A stretch of 64,000 bases of DNA from Picochlorum sp. 'celeri' (Eukaryota > Chlorophyta > Trebouxiophyceae): positions 62,001 through 126,000 of the forward strand of contig JAACMV010000028.1 of NCBI GenBank assembly GCA_010909725.1. The letters run 5' to 3'. Positions 52,850 to 63,367 of the stretch are shown in pieces; the first letter of the stretch is position 1; each line of letters starts with the position of its first letter. The translations under genes and the position numbers were made by a program. A model generated the notes under the pieces. That model was not told where the DNA came from and ran no database searches. It saw only the letters and a list, made by a program, of their open reading frames with translations.

Positions 52850-54790
52850 ATGAAGATTATTTTATCGTATCTGTTGAGCGTCTGCATCAATGTCGTCCTC
52901 GGGAAGATCCCCCTGGACAACTGGAGTTGTGGGACTCACCAGTCTCCTGCAGCAATAAATTCAGTATTATCCTCTCAAAAAAATGTTTTTGGAAACACCT
53001 TGTATCAGATTTCAAACGCATCGGCACGTTCCGACATAATTGCTAAGATTACCTGGCAAGAGGCCAAAATTAAGGTTGGCTTGGTGAACTGTGCTAGAGA
53101 CCAATATAATGGATTCGACAAGACTCTAGAGAAATTAAATGAAGGCTTTCTTCAAGCGAAAATATCTTTTCAAAATGATGGTGTCCAGGGAACCTGCACC
53201 GAATCAGAAATGGATCTCCTTTCTCAGAAATGTAGAGGCAGAGAAGCAGAGCCAGAAATTTGCCCAGAAGCTCTAGATACTGTCGCAACTCGAATCCAAT
53301 ATACCCGCGGTGTATTGGTAATTGTAACCAATATGGGATATCCAGGTTATATTTTGGGCCAGGCTGACTTTGGGCTCTGGAAAAGGTATCCATGGGTCAT
53401 GTATCAGGCAGTTGGGCTGCCTGATAATATTCCAACAGACCTGTACCATTCCAACTTGGAAAATCGAGGGATAATTCCTATTCATGAAATGGGTCATCAC
53501 TTTGGACTATTACATACCTTTGAAAATGGCTGTTCATTTCCAGGCGATTATATTCCTGACACTCCGTATGAATTAGAATCTGGCCTGACATCTAGGCCAG
53601 ACACCTGGTACAACATATACGAATGCTGCTTGAAGAATGGCGGTATCGCCCAGTGCAATGTTCAATCATGCAACAACTCAATTGATGATGATATAAACAA
53701 CATAATGGGGTACAATCCTCACTCATGTCAGTTAAAATTTACCAGTGATCAGGTGGCTGCTATGCAAGCCACACTGCTGGACAAAAGGCCTCAGTGGCTT
53801 GGTCGATCAAGCAAGCCAACCATTGATGATATTGCTGTTGGTGTGCAGTTAGACAACAGAGTCCGTAAGGTTGAAGGGAGCTTCGAGGATGGAACTGATT
53901 CTGTCATTGAATGGATTTCAAATTGTCCAAGCGATAGCATCTGGAAGAAGCAGTATCAGTACAATCCAGGTGTAATTGGACAGCCAAGGAAGCAAGTATA
54001 TCGGTTTGAGATACCAAGTTCTACACGATCGATTAAAATCAACCAGTGCGAGACATCTAGGTCTAACGCAGTTGTCTCTCTGACATATCTGGAGTGTAGG
54101 GATTATCTAGGGTCTGCAGACCTCAGCTGCACGTGTCAGGTCTCCTTCTGTGCTGCCGATAAAGAGATTACATTCAGCCCTAACACATCGCCAGAGTATA
54201 ATGTGTACCTCATTCTATCAAATGATCAGTACACGAGCAATGATTTGAGATTCAGCATGGATGCCGATGTGGAGTTGAGGGAATTGCAGCCACCGCCAAT
54301 GCAATCACCTCCTTCAGTGAACTTGCCACTACCTGTCCCAGAGGAAAATGCAGAAAGCATTTCTATGGGCATGTATATGTTTGGTCCAGCAGAAGGTCCA
54401 TGTAAAGGCAAGTATATATCAGCAAATCCGGGGCGAAATTGTCTCAGAAGCGTACGAATGAGGAGTTTCAAGCAAGCTTCCAGCAATTCAAGAGTTCTTG
54501 GATGGAAAGTCAACCGCGGCCAGAGATTAGAATCCATTGCTGCAAGCAAAAGTCTTTGCAAGTCAAAATACTTAGCTGCTCCCAAATCTGGCGTAAAACT
54601 CGGAGGAAACGCGTGGAAGTGGAAAATCAATGTCGTTAGAAAAACTGGAAATCGATATCTGGTCAATCTCCTCTCCCAAAACAAGAGAAGTGTCTCATCC
54701 TATCTGAAAGTGAAAAGTGACTGTACTTTAACCTTCACATCTAATAACAGAGATGAATCTCAATTTGAAGCTATTGGTTACACCTCTTGA
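52850..54790 (+). CDS. Secreted M43-type metalloprotease, copy B
   Basis: 646 aa. The frame opens at a GTG; the first ATG, 52850, begins a signal peptide (MKIILSYLLSVCINVVLG). It is a clear paralogue of copy A end to end: NWSCGTHQSPAAINSVLSSQ, zinc motif HEMGHHFGLLH (about 212), ENGCSFPGDYIPDTPYE, Met-turn NNIMGYNPHSCQ, MQATLLDKRPQWLG and C-terminal ISANPGRNCLRSVRMRSFKQ with SKYLAAPKSG. The catalytic residues are kept, so both copies may be active. TATAAAAA just upstream (52826) may be a TATA box, though very close to the ATG. A truncated unknown gene follows at 54830. Confidence 0.87.
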   Translation: MKIILSYLLSVCINVVLGKIPLDNWSCGTHQSPAAINSVLSSQKNVFGNTLYQISNASARSDIIAKITWQEAKIKVGLVNCARDQYNGFDKTLEKLNEGFLQAKISFQNDGVQGTCTESEMDLLSQKCRGREAEPEICPEALDTVATRIQYTRGVLVIVTNMGYPGYILGQADFGLWKRYPWVMYQAVGLPDNIPTDLYHSNLENRGIIPIHEMGHHFGLLHTFENGCSFPGDYIPDTPYELESGLTSRPDTWYNIYECCLKNGGIAQCNVQSCNNSIDDDINNIMGYNPHSCQLKFTSDQVAAMQATLLDKRPQWLGRSSKPTIDDIAVGVQLDNRVRKVEGSFEDGTDSVIEWISNCPSDSIWKKQYQYNPGVIGQPRKQVYRFEIPSSTRSIKINQCETSRSNAVVSLTYLECRDYLGSADLSCTCQVSFCAADKEITFSPNTSPEYNVYLILSNDQYTSNDLRFSMDADVELRELQPPPMQSPPSVNLPLPVPEENAESISMGMYMFGPAEGPCKGKYISANPGRNCLRSVRMRSFKQASSNSRVLGWKVNRGQRLESIAASKSLCKSKYLAAPKSGVKLGGNAWKWKINVVRKTGNRYLVNLLSQNKRSVSSYLKVKSDCTLTFTSNNRDESQFEAIGYTS

Positions 54791-54829
54791 GCAACTGAGA
54801 TCTGAGGAAGAGTGCATCCTGCAATAACA

Positions 54830-55357
54830 ATGACAGAAATTGGATACGAGGACTGCGACTATGTGAGCCATGAGACAGGCTGGAAGTTCTGGCCGAATAC
54901 TTTCCAAAACTGGAGCGTTCCTATCGAGTTACATATTCCATGCAGGGATCCAATATCGCATTTGATGTCCATGTGCAACTTCAAACAAAGAAAGTTCAAT
55001 TGCTCAAATAGTCTTGAGGTGGAAATAAAAGGGTGCCTGCTTCAAATGGATCGGTTCTCATCCAAACTAGTAACCGATTACACAAACATTGAAGCAAAAT
55101 GTTTTGAAGCCCAAAAAATTGACGAGTACATTGAGTATATGAGCAGTAAACTACAGAAGAAGAGATTTCCAGCTGCATACGTTTTCAGGGCAATGAATGC
55201 CCCAAGATCTGAAGAGGACGAGTGCATTTGGAACAATAAGAGTGCTTTATCCTTCACCGAAAAGTACATGAATAATATGGAATACTTTCAGTATTGTATG
55301 GCTTGCTTGGGCTCCGAGATGGATCTGTTGAAAGATCTTTCATCTATATATAGATGA
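54830..55357 (+). CDS. Unknown, possibly truncated protein
   Basis: Not recognised. 175 aa from ATG 54830 (frame opens at a GTG, 21 bp after the stop of metalloprotease B). It has a strip VPIELHIPCRDPISHLMSMC with nearby Cys residues, then helix-rich FEAQKIDEYIEYMSSKL. No signal peptide of its own. Its position directly after copy B and lack of an N-terminal domain suggest a fragment of a larger secreted or Golgi protein. Could be a pseudogene. Confidence 0.45.
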   Translation: MTEIGYEDCDYVSHETGWKFWPNTFQNWSVPIELHIPCRDPISHLMSMCNFKQRKFNCSNSLEVEIKGCLLQMDRFSSKLVTDYTNIEAKCFEAQKIDEYIEYMSSKLQKKRFPAAYVFRAMNAPRSEEDECIWNNKSALSFTEKYMNNMEYFQYCMACLGSEMDLLKDLSSIYR

Positions 55358-55505
55358 AAGATATTGCACCTCATGACCCTCATCTCAACAGCGCTTTGTT
55401 AGACCGAAACCCACACCATTCATTCCTTAATGACAAAATTCATATTGTATATAAGTTACATATCCTCTTAGAATACTGGATTGTACATTGAATATATCCA
55501 AGGAA

Positions 55506-56900
55506 ATGTCGAAAGTTGCCTTGTCAGCCAGAGGACAAGGAACCCTTTCCATCTCACAGTGGAAATACTCTCAGCCAAGGCCCTGGAAGCAACAAAATCG
55601 TCTGATTATTTGCTTTCATGCCAAGCCCAACCCATATACTCCAAGTTCAGGGACGCTGAGTACAGATGGTAATATTCCCGAGGGACATCAGCAATTGCAC
55701 GAAACATTGTATGATGGGAACGAATCTGCAGCACAGGTTCATCAATCCAAGGAGAAATATCGGTTTATTGATGGAGAGGACGATGGATCATCCCTTGTTC
55801 CTCTGGGAGAGTTCTTGGCCAAGAGGAGTGGCTCAGAGAGAGCACCTCCAGTGGGAGTGTACGCAATCTATGATGCTTCTCGAGCTCTTCAGTATGTATC
55901 ATGCTCTAGAAACATTATACTGGCGGTGAAGAGCCGTCTTGAGGCTGTAGGAGAGGAGAAGTGTGCCTTTGTAAGGAATATGGTGTTTGCAAACACTGCT
56001 ATGCAGACTCGGCAGGCTTTGGAGGCACAGCAATCGAATTGGATCAATGAGCACGGCACTGTACCACCTGGAAATGGTATAGAAAAGGATGTATGGGATG
56101 TTCCCTTCAATGTGACAGCCATGTCGGACAAGGAGAGGAATGTGTACCATGCCAAGAGGGAAAAGATGGTTGCTGCCATGGGTGAGGTGTCATCGTCAGA
56201 GTCTTCTTCTTCTTCTTCATTGAAGAACGCAGATGATGATTTTTCGAATAGAGAAAGAGCGGCAGATTTGAAATCAGCTGTCGAGGAGAATGATTGGAGT
56301 GCCGTGATTGAGCAGCAGACAAGGGAGGCCACAGGGCAAGAAGAACAAGGTACAATCACAACCCCATTTGTTGGAGCTCACGTGCATAGATCGATTGGAT
56401 CTTCTACAGACGAATGTGTTGAAGAAATGAACAAGGAAAGTGTGCATGCAGCATTGGATGAGGTTCGCCCTTATTTAATGGCTGATGGTGGAGATGTGGA
56501 AGTGGTTGCCGTAGAAGATGGTAGGATATTGCTTCAGCTGCAAGGTGCCTGTGGCAGTTGTCCTGCATCTTCGAGTACGATGAAAATGGGTATTGAGAGA
56601 TGCCTCCTTGCAAAATTTGGTGATCAGGTCAAGGAAGTGATTGAAGTAGGAGGAGGGGTTGAGAAGATTGAAGCCACAGTGGCAACAGTGGATGCTCACA
56701 TCAATGGCCTCCGAGGTGCTATTGACGCCTATGGTGGAGCAGTAGAAGTTCGCGCAGTCAATCCCCCTACCGCAGAGTTACTGTATACTGGACCTAAACC
56801 ATTAGCATATGGTCTGGTCGCGGCAGTCAAAGATAAATTTCCTGAACTGGGAGATATTCGGGTGATTGATGCGGAGACTGGAGAGAAAATCGAGTTCTAA
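55506..56900 (+). CDS. NifU-like Fe-S scaffold with GIY-YIG-like N-domain
   Basis: 464 aa from the ATG at 55506. The first ~80 residues are Ser/Lys/Pro-rich, transit-like. PPVGVYAIYDASRALQYVSC opens a GIY-YIG-like domain seen at the front of plastid NFU proteins in algae and plants (about 120-220). The NifU scaffold domain starts EVRPYLMADGGDVEVVAVED and has the CGSCPAS Fe-S ligand pair. A second, degenerate NifU-like repeat follows (ATVDAHINGLRGAIDAYGG) without the CxxC. Plastid NFUs transfer Fe-S clusters to photosystem I and other clients. Confidence 0.87.
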   Translation: MSKVALSARGQGTLSISQWKYSQPRPWKQQNRLIICFHAKPNPYTPSSGTLSTDGNIPEGHQQLHETLYDGNESAAQVHQSKEKYRFIDGEDDGSSLVPLGEFLAKRSGSERAPPVGVYAIYDASRALQYVSCSRNIILAVKSRLEAVGEEKCAFVRNMVFANTAMQTRQALEAQQSNWINEHGTVPPGNGIEKDVWDVPFNVTAMSDKERNVYHAKREKMVAAMGEVSSSESSSSSSLKNADDDFSNRERAADLKSAVEENDWSAVIEQQTREATGQEEQGTITTPFVGAHVHRSIGSSTDECVEEMNKESVHAALDEVRPYLMADGGDVEVVAVEDGRILLQLQGACGSCPASSSTMKMGIERCLLAKFGDQVKEVIEVGGGVEKIEATVATVDAHINGLRGAIDAYGGAVEVRAVNPPTAELLYTGPKPLAYGLVAAVKDKFPELGDIRVIDAETGEKIEF

Positions 56901-57018
56901 AGATGGCATGTATTGTTGTTGTTATTCGTTGCATTTGCTAATAATAATATAAGTATATATTGTAATGATACGTTCACGCGTGCCCCTGAGGCATCCTTGG
57001 GTAGATATATACATCACA

Positions 57019-57594
57019 TCATGGTGGGCTGACATCACCACTAAACACTGTTGCACTTGCTACGGCAGCCCCTGTAGGATCTGCAGCCAGAGCAACGCCT
57101 TCTTCAGCATTTGCTACAGCAACTCCTGTGGGATCTGTAGCCAGGGCAACCCCTTCTTCATCAATTGGCAATGCTATTGAATCATTCGATCTACTCGCAG
57201 TGCACCCACAAGATTCGATGATATTATTTGGACTCACAATAAATCCTGCCAGACCAGTCCGACCAGAGCACACACAACTTTCTACAGTGGCCCAATCATA
57301 CTTGACCAATGCTTGGCAGCAAGCATCCATACCTAACGGAAAGACAGATAGTGGACACCAAAATAATAAATCAGCCTGAAGAGCTGCTAAATCAACACGT
57401 GGAAGGGCATTGCACAACTGTCCTCCATCACTTGCCTCACAGGAGGAACACTGACTCAGGCTCCTCCGCTGATAATGAAAGATATTGTCCTCACTCTGTT
57501 CCGACAGTATTCGCCCAAAGGCACTGTATCTAGGTGATGCTAGGACTAGGAAAAGCAACACGAGGATGCACCTCGTATATTGGTGCACCAGCAT
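57019..57594 (-). CDS. Secreted Cys-rich protein with two 18-aa repeats
   Basis: 191 aa from ATG 57594 (the longer frame begins at a GTG). It starts with MLVHQYTRCILVLLFLVLAS, a signal peptide. The mature part has many cysteines: QCSSCEASDGGQLCNALP, then WCPLSVFPLGMDACCQALVK, CVCSG and CGCTASR. This spacing recalls plant nsLTP/hydrophobic-seed-type eight-Cys folds, but I cannot assign one. The C-terminus has two tandem repeats, EEGVALATDPTGVAVANA and EEGVALAADPTGAAVASA. Extracellular or cell-wall protein by inference. Confidence 0.65.
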   Translation of the reverse strand: MLVHQYTRCILVLLFLVLASPRYSAFGRILSEQSEDNIFHYQRRSLSQCSSCEASDGGQLCNALPRVDLAALQADLLFWCPLSVFPLGMDACCQALVKYDWATVESCVCSGRTGLAGFIVSPNNIIESCGCTASRSNDSIALPIDEEGVALATDPTGVAVANAEEGVALAADPTGAAVASATVFSGDVSPP

Positions 57595-58108
57595 AGTTGC
57601 ACAGGCAATATTCAACGGCTGACGAAACACCAGTTTTCTGTGCTGGACTGGTAGTATATTTTTAAAAACTGATTATTGATAAATCTAAATGGTAAATAAG
57701 CAACCACAGAGCAACTTTGAGGTATGCTATGACAAGAAACACCGCGTTCTTGTCTGCTTGGTCAACGTCTCGTCAATTCTAGTACCCTACCAATTCAAGC
57801 TATCAATACAATAGGTTGAAACTTTGTCCATGTGATATTTAATGGTGATACAGAAATAAAGAGTGGGTGTATATGGAAAAAACTGGCACATTGGAAAATC
57901 GATCGGCAGGACCAAGAGTCGCATTTTGCCACGTGGATTACACTCGTACTACCCATGGAATTGTGTCTGACAGAACCGCCACTGATGGCATGGCGATGAT
58001 GATCGAGGTTTGTCTTACAATGATACAGTCAAATTGATCGAGTCTATAGATCTGCTGTGAATGGGCATGCAATAGCATTCTTGCATCATTCTGAGAGCAC
58101 AAGGCAAC
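57595..58108. other. Intergenic, promoter side of the secreted Cys-rich gene
   Basis: No gene, RNA or strong repeat recognised. A frame with no domain crosses part of it. Confidence 0.5.
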
Positions 58109-59832
58109 TTATGCAGCATTCATATATGCTTGTGGTTCAATGTGGTCAGGAAGTTCCTTAATATCCACATCGAATCTTTCTTGGACATTGTTCAAGACTT
58201 CGCTGTCCTGTGGACCGCTCACAAAGGTGATGGCCAACCCTTTTGTTCCAAAGCGACCAGCTCTGCCTACACGATGCAAGTATGTATCTGCTCCATTTCC
58301 ATGCTTCTCATCCGTCTCTGGCATGTCATAGTTGATCACAATATTGACTCTCTCGATATCAATACCTCTTCCAACAAGATCAGTGGCTACCAAAATACGC
58401 TTTGCTCCTTCTTTGAATTCTTTGTAGACCTTGAGGCGCTGCTCCTGGTTCATACCAGCATGGATGGTTGTGGATGGGAAGTTGCATTCATTGAGCAATC
58501 TGTTGAGCTCTCTGGCCCTCGCAACACTCTTGACAAAAATAACCACTTGATTAAAGTCCAGAGCATCCAGTAGGTCATTGAGTTTTCTATTCTTCTGCTC
58601 CTCGTTCAGCATGACGTAGTGCTGAACAAGGCCATGAAGGGTCAATTTTGCTTCATCATCCACATAAATTTCCATTGGCTGCACACAGGACAAGAAATAC
58701 ATACAAGCATGAAGATTAGCTATTCAACCATGATAGGATATATTTTAATGAAAATAAAAAAGTACGTACGTCTCTCATGAATTTCTTGCATACAGGTCTG
58801 ACATCTGCTGAAAGTGTGGCGGAGAACATCATGACTTGCTTATCGTGAGGAGTCTTTTTGAAAATGGCCTGCACATCTGCACGCATATCAATGGACTCGA
58901 GGCACTTGTCACATTCATCCACCACAAAATGTCTGATGTGAGTCAAATCCAAACTCTTCTCTTCGGCCAATGCCTTGATACGACCTGGTGTTCCCACAAT
59001 AATGTGAGGGCATTTTGCTTCATCCTTGAGCATCTCCCTGTGTTGCTTGATTGGAAGTCCTCCGAAAAAGTTGCCAACTCGCACATTCTTCATGTATGTT
59101 GTAAATCTCTCATACTCGTGACAGATTTGGAAAGCCAACTCTCTTGTGTGACACAAAATAAGAACAGAAACTTGCCCATCCACAGGCTCCAATTGCTGGA
59201 GGGTTGAGATGACAAACACAGCAGTCTTTCCCATACCTGACTTGGCTTGGCAAATGACATCCATACCAAGAATAGCCTGGGGAATACACTCGTGCTGAAC
59301 CTCAGAAGGATGTTCGAAACCGCAATCCTGAATGGCCCTCAACAGCTCTGGCTTGAGCAAAAAGTCTTTGAAACCAGAGGAATGGATACCCACAAATCCT
59401 TTTTTGGTGGATGCCTACAGGTCAGTCAATAGAAAATCCAGTTACTTTATTTTCGTTCCATTTCATGATAATATCCATGCCCGAACACAGCATGCACACA
59501 ATATTCTGCGCTCTCACAAAATTGGTGCATTGATTGATTGAGACACCATGTTTCTTCCTGGGGTTCTTCCCTCCAGCGTCCAGGCAACATCTCGAAGAGC
59601 CACAAATGCCACCAAATCCAACAATATATCAATGATATGGGACATGCTATTCGTGAACGCGCAGTCATGTGCCCTGTACCGTGGAAAGTCAACTGTGCGA
59701 CTCCAATCAGACATGTGTCATCAAGCTCACCTGTCCTCCCTTGCCTGCTTCTGCCTCAGCAACCTCCTCTTCTTCATAATCCACCAATTCTTCAGCAGCA
59801 TCAGCTGCAGCGTTCTTCTCAGCAGCAGGCAT
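58109..59832 (-). CDS. UAP56: UAP56/SUB2 DEAD-box RNA helicase
   Basis: Three exons: 59832-59731, 59414-58770 and 58678-58109 (introns 316 and 91 bp). The 438-aa product has the UAP56 N-terminus ([14 protein letters not shown]), [20 protein letters not shown], Walker A AKSGMGKT (about 91-98), VDECDKCLE (DECD motif), [11 protein letters not shown] (SAT), [19 protein letters not shown] and [24 protein letters not shown] rather than DEAD marks UAP56/DDX39. It loads onto spliceosomes and the TREX complex for mRNA export. The first exon is only 34 codons. Confidence 0.95.
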
Positions 59833-60033
59833 GTGTATTTTCTTCGAAAGAACTTTGAAGATCCGAATCAATCAGTTCGCGAAGACTGATTACTGTTGCT
59901 ATAATAATGGCACAAGATACAACGCAGTGGTTATAAATTGCACTAATCTAGTGGCGCTGATTTAATGACTCGAATATGTATTTATGTGGTTCAAAGAGAC
60001 TGTGCAGTCGCAGTTTAAAACCTTTGCTCGGAT

Positions 60034-60063
60034 TTCGCAGTACCAATTTAGTGGTACTGCGAA
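60034..60063. promoter_or_regulatory. 12-bp perfect inverted repeat in UAP56/MAM33 divergent promoter
   Basis: TTCGCAGTACCA and TGGTACTGCGAA flank a 6-nt loop (ATTTAG). No base mismatch in the arms. It lies between the divergent UAP56 (59832) and MAM33 (60210) starts. Inferred regulatory element. Confidence 0.5.
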
Positions 60064-60209
60064 TATGGCTGTTTGAACATGGCAATCGATCTGAGGATAG
60101 ACGGGGCAAACCCTATTATGAAATCAATAACTGACAAGTAAATTATTAGTAGCGCTGTCGTAAGGAAGATCATTGCTCTTGCCTGCGTCAACAAGGTATT
60201 CGTGCTGGC

Positions 60210-61034
60210 ATGCCTCTTCTGAGAAGATTGATTTCGCATAGAATGGCCATGGGATCATTGCTAAAGAACGTAAAGCACCCTGTTTGTAACGATGTGGTCA
60301 GGATGCGGAGCGGATCTGTGCATACGATGTCAATGCAAGCATTAGACATTCGTTCACAACATGCAGCAAGAGCCTTTGGTGCAGAGTTTCGTGGAGCATC
60401 ATCATGTTGGAGAAGAAACCTTTCAACGACATTTGCCTCGAGGGCAGGAGATGACGATGTGATATCGACATCTAACATCAAGAATGTATTCAAGAAGGAA
60501 TGGGAGCATGAAAAGAGCACATATGAACCTCCAGAGGAATTGGCCCAAGGGCCTCCTGAACCATTTACATTGACAGAGACAAAGGGAGACACGCTCCTGA
60601 CTCTCACCCGCTCATACGGCAGTGATGAGACTGTCATGGTCGATGTCATGGTAAATGATCAAGACGAAGAAGAACCCTTGGCATTTGAGGATGAGGATGG
60701 AGAATTGGATGTTGATGTGTCCATAGAATTTGTTGTGACTGTTTTGAAAGAGGACAAGGACGAGGAGCTTGTTTTCGAGTGTTCTTCTGATGGTAGCTAT
60801 TTGGAGATTAAAAACCTGTCTTTGGAGCCTTCAGACGAAGACGAGTTGGACGAAGCCCTGTACACAGGGCCAGTGTTTGAAGAGCTTGATGACGAGGTTC
60901 AGGAATCCCTGTATTCGTTTCTTCAGGAGCGAGGGATCACACCAGACCTCGCCGAATATCTATTGAACTTGGTCCATGATAAAGAACAGAGAGAGTATAT
61001 GGACTGGCTGCAAAAGATGATTACATTTTTGTGA
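60210..61034 (+). CDS. MAM33: MAM33/p32 mitochondrial acidic matrix protein
   Basis: 274 aa, single exon. The presequence MPLLRRLISHRMAMGSLLKN is basic and amphipathic. The mature domain has SSDGSYLEIKNLSLEPSDED, YTGPVFEELDDEVQESLYSF, and LQERGITPDLAEYLLNLVHD with DKEQREYMDWLQKMITFL, the MAM33/p32 (C1QBP) C-terminal signature. The acidic middle (VNDQDEEEPLAFEDED) is typical. The family forms trimers in the mitochondrial matrix linked to mitoribosome assembly. The stop is two bases from the convergent gene. Confidence 0.9.
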   Translation: MPLLRRLISHRMAMGSLLKNVKHPVCNDVVRMRSGSVHTMSMQALDIRSQHAARAFGAEFRGASSCWRRNLSTTFASRAGDDDVISTSNIKNVFKKEWEHEKSTYEPPEELAQGPPEPFTLTETKGDTLLTLTRSYGSDETVMVDVMVNDQDEEEPLAFEDEDGELDVDVSIEFVVTVLKEDKDEELVFECSSDGSYLEIKNLSLEPSDEDELDEALYTGPVFEELDDEVQESLYSFLQERGITPDLAEYLLNLVHDKEQREYMDWLQKMITFL

Positions 61035-61036
61035 TA

Positions 61037-61710
61037 CTAATTGTCCTTCTTCTCCTTTTTGTAAAGGTCATAGTATGTAGCAATGAACCTATCGTGGTAT
61101 TCCTTGTACTTTTCATCCTTTGTCACTTTCTCTTGCATCGCTAAGTACGCAGCCCGTCTCGCCAAATCCTCCAACTGCGCCTCCTTGTCTTCCTTGGACA
61201 CAGCCACATTGGGAAGCTCCTTCATCGACATGACCTTCTTCACTGCTGCCAAGTCCAACTCATCAGGCACCGATGCCTGAATATCAGATTCATTAAGCGT
61301 ATCTTTGAACAAAGCAAAGAATCGCCTCTGTTTCTGAGACATTTCTGCTGCAAGAGGTGCGGGTAAATTCTGCTTTCGCTCCTCCAATTCATCAGTCGAC
61401 ATGAGCATGGCTGCCTGGGCAGCATTTGTCACACCTTGCAGGCTGTCTAGGGATTCAACTGGTGCACTCGGCATGGCTCCAAATTTCTCCTACAGATCAA
61501 AAGAAGGTATAGTTCGGTATCGAGGATGCTGGAATGCTTCTCGGCCAACAGGGTCGGTCCAACCCTAGAAGGTCGCCCAAGGACTTGTATTTGCAAAATC
61601 TTCCCTGGTCGTACCTGAGAGTTGATATTGTCCAGGAATTCATCTTCATCTCGATCAACAGGTTTATTGAAGAGTTCCAAGACCTTTCGGGGGTCGTTAT
61701 TGAGAACCAT
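61037..61710 (-). CDS. Unknown 182-aa charged helical protein
   Basis: Two exons, 61710-61615 and 61489-61037 (intron 125 bp, phase 0, INSQ|EKFG). Not recognised. The first exon is MVLNNDPRKVLELFNKPVDR then DEDEFLDN. The second has AAMLMSTDELEERKQNLPAP, KQRRFFALFKDTLNES, and ends EKYKEYHDRFIATYYDLYKK. Helical, charged, no signal peptide or membrane segment. It may have upstream coding (HPPVERR frame after an acceptor near 61739), which I could not settle. Confidence 0.6.
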
Positions 61711-61918
61711 GTCGAATTTCTTCTTTCGACAGGTGGGTGCTTAAGTAAAATAACACACACAGTACCAAGTTTGGTATCTAGGACGTATTTTATAACATAT
61801 ATTTGTATTGTAATACAGTATAACCGCCTTATCATGATGGATTTGGACACTTGGGTCATGAGTCCCATGAGGGATCTACCCAATCCAGGCTGGAGCGAAT
61901 ATTCCAAGCATCTTGGGA

Positions 61919-63144
61919 TCACTTGCGTACCAGCCAGAATTGATTCATCTTATGGCCAAACTCTAGCTTCTCGAGGCTCTTGAAGCCTGCTTTGAGAAGT
62001 TTCTCTCTCAGCAGGCTCTCTGTGAGCCCCATGGCTCCAAGAGCAGCAGGGTGAGGACCCTGCATTGCTGAGGGCAAACAGACATGGCAGGAAAATCCAT
62101 AGACCATTGGAGCCAATGGATTTTTGTGGACGTTCTCTCCGTGTGTTTCGAGGCATTTCATGTCTCCAATCACCCAGATTCCTCCTTCTTTCATGGCTTT
62201 GCAGACATTTTCCATCACTTCAAATGGCTGACTCATGTCATGGACTGCATCCTGACTCAACACAAAATCGTACGTATCCTTCTTCATGCCACCCTCTTCC
62301 AGTCCTGGATTGATAAATTGTACATTAGTCAACCCTTTTTCTTTTGCTGCCGCCCTGCCTCCCTCGAGGGAAATGTCGGCAATGTCATATCCATGCACCT
62401 GAGATTTTGGAAAGGCTTCTGCCAACAAGTTGACTGCAAAACCATATCCGCACCCTACATCTGCTGCCATGCAACCACTTTCCAATTTTTCAGCAACATC
62501 TGGTACAGATTTCAAGCTCTTCACCAAGAAATGACGCTGCCAGACTGACAGGACTCGACACACACCACAGTTGCAATTCACTCCATATCCATCAAAGTCC
62601 AATCCCTTGCCTGTTTTGTACATCTCTGGAAGTCTCTTTGTCGCAGTTTCAAAATTTGGCTCCAACATACTGAGCGCTCCAATGGCATAGAACGGAGATG
62701 TCTCATCTCTGACCAACACATCCTTTTGGTATTCACTCAACCAATATGTCTCTGCCTTCTCGTCAGTCGATATGATCTTGTTTGCAGCCTGATGTCTCAG
62801 CCATTCTTCAATGTATCGCTCATTCAACGACAGGCCAGCAGCAATCTCTTTGCCAGTCTTTGGGCCATGTTCAGCTATATACGTGTAGAGCCCAAGCTTG
62901 TCTCCCAGTACCTGCATTCATCATCATCATCATGCAATGTATCATTGGCTAGCAAACCACCAGCATTGGATTATAAGCATATTCATAAGCATACCATGAG
63001 ATTCCCAGCCATGGAATTCACCAAGTAGCCCATAACCTTTTGCTGCAACTCCCCAGCCAGCTCTGCATCTGTCTGAGGAGCAGATGCCTTTTCTGTAGAC
63101 TCTGGCCCTTTCCCTGAGAATAGATTCTGTAAAAATCTCATCAT
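61919..63144 (-). CDS. Winged-helix SAM-dependent methyltransferase
   Basis: Two exons, 63144-62995 (50 codons) and 62911-61919 (intron 83 bp, donor GTATGC). About 380 aa. N-terminal MMRFLQNLFSGKGPEST then QKVMGYLVNSMAGNLM. A helix-turn-helix-like front follows (GKEIAAGLSLNERYIEEWLR). The methyltransferase has AADVGCGYGFAVNLLAE (motif I, about 200), VHGYDIADISLEGG (motif II area), FVLSQDAVHDMS and MKEGGIWVIGD (motif III). A Cys strip CNCGVCRVLSV is unusual. Substrate unknown; small-molecule type likely. Confidence 0.78.
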
Positions 63145-63199
63145 TATTTTAATCAGACAGGAAATGGGGATGAATGAATGGATCTATTCCGCCAGAACA

Positions 63200-63219
63200 G
63201 CAAGCAAGCAAGCAAGCAA
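63200..63219. repeat. (GCAA)5 microsatellite
   Basis: Five exact GCAA units in the gap between the methyltransferase and the proteasome gene. Probably a simple repeat of no clear role. Confidence 0.8.
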
Positions 63220-63367
63220 ATGTTGTGATCTGTACACGTGTCACGCGGCGTCGATATCTATGGGATTGAACACTATCTATCCCTGACTATTTTTGATATT
63301 ATTACAGTACTATTTACTTTTTTTTTTCTAGTGTAGGTACATAACTACGGAATACATTACATTGTTC

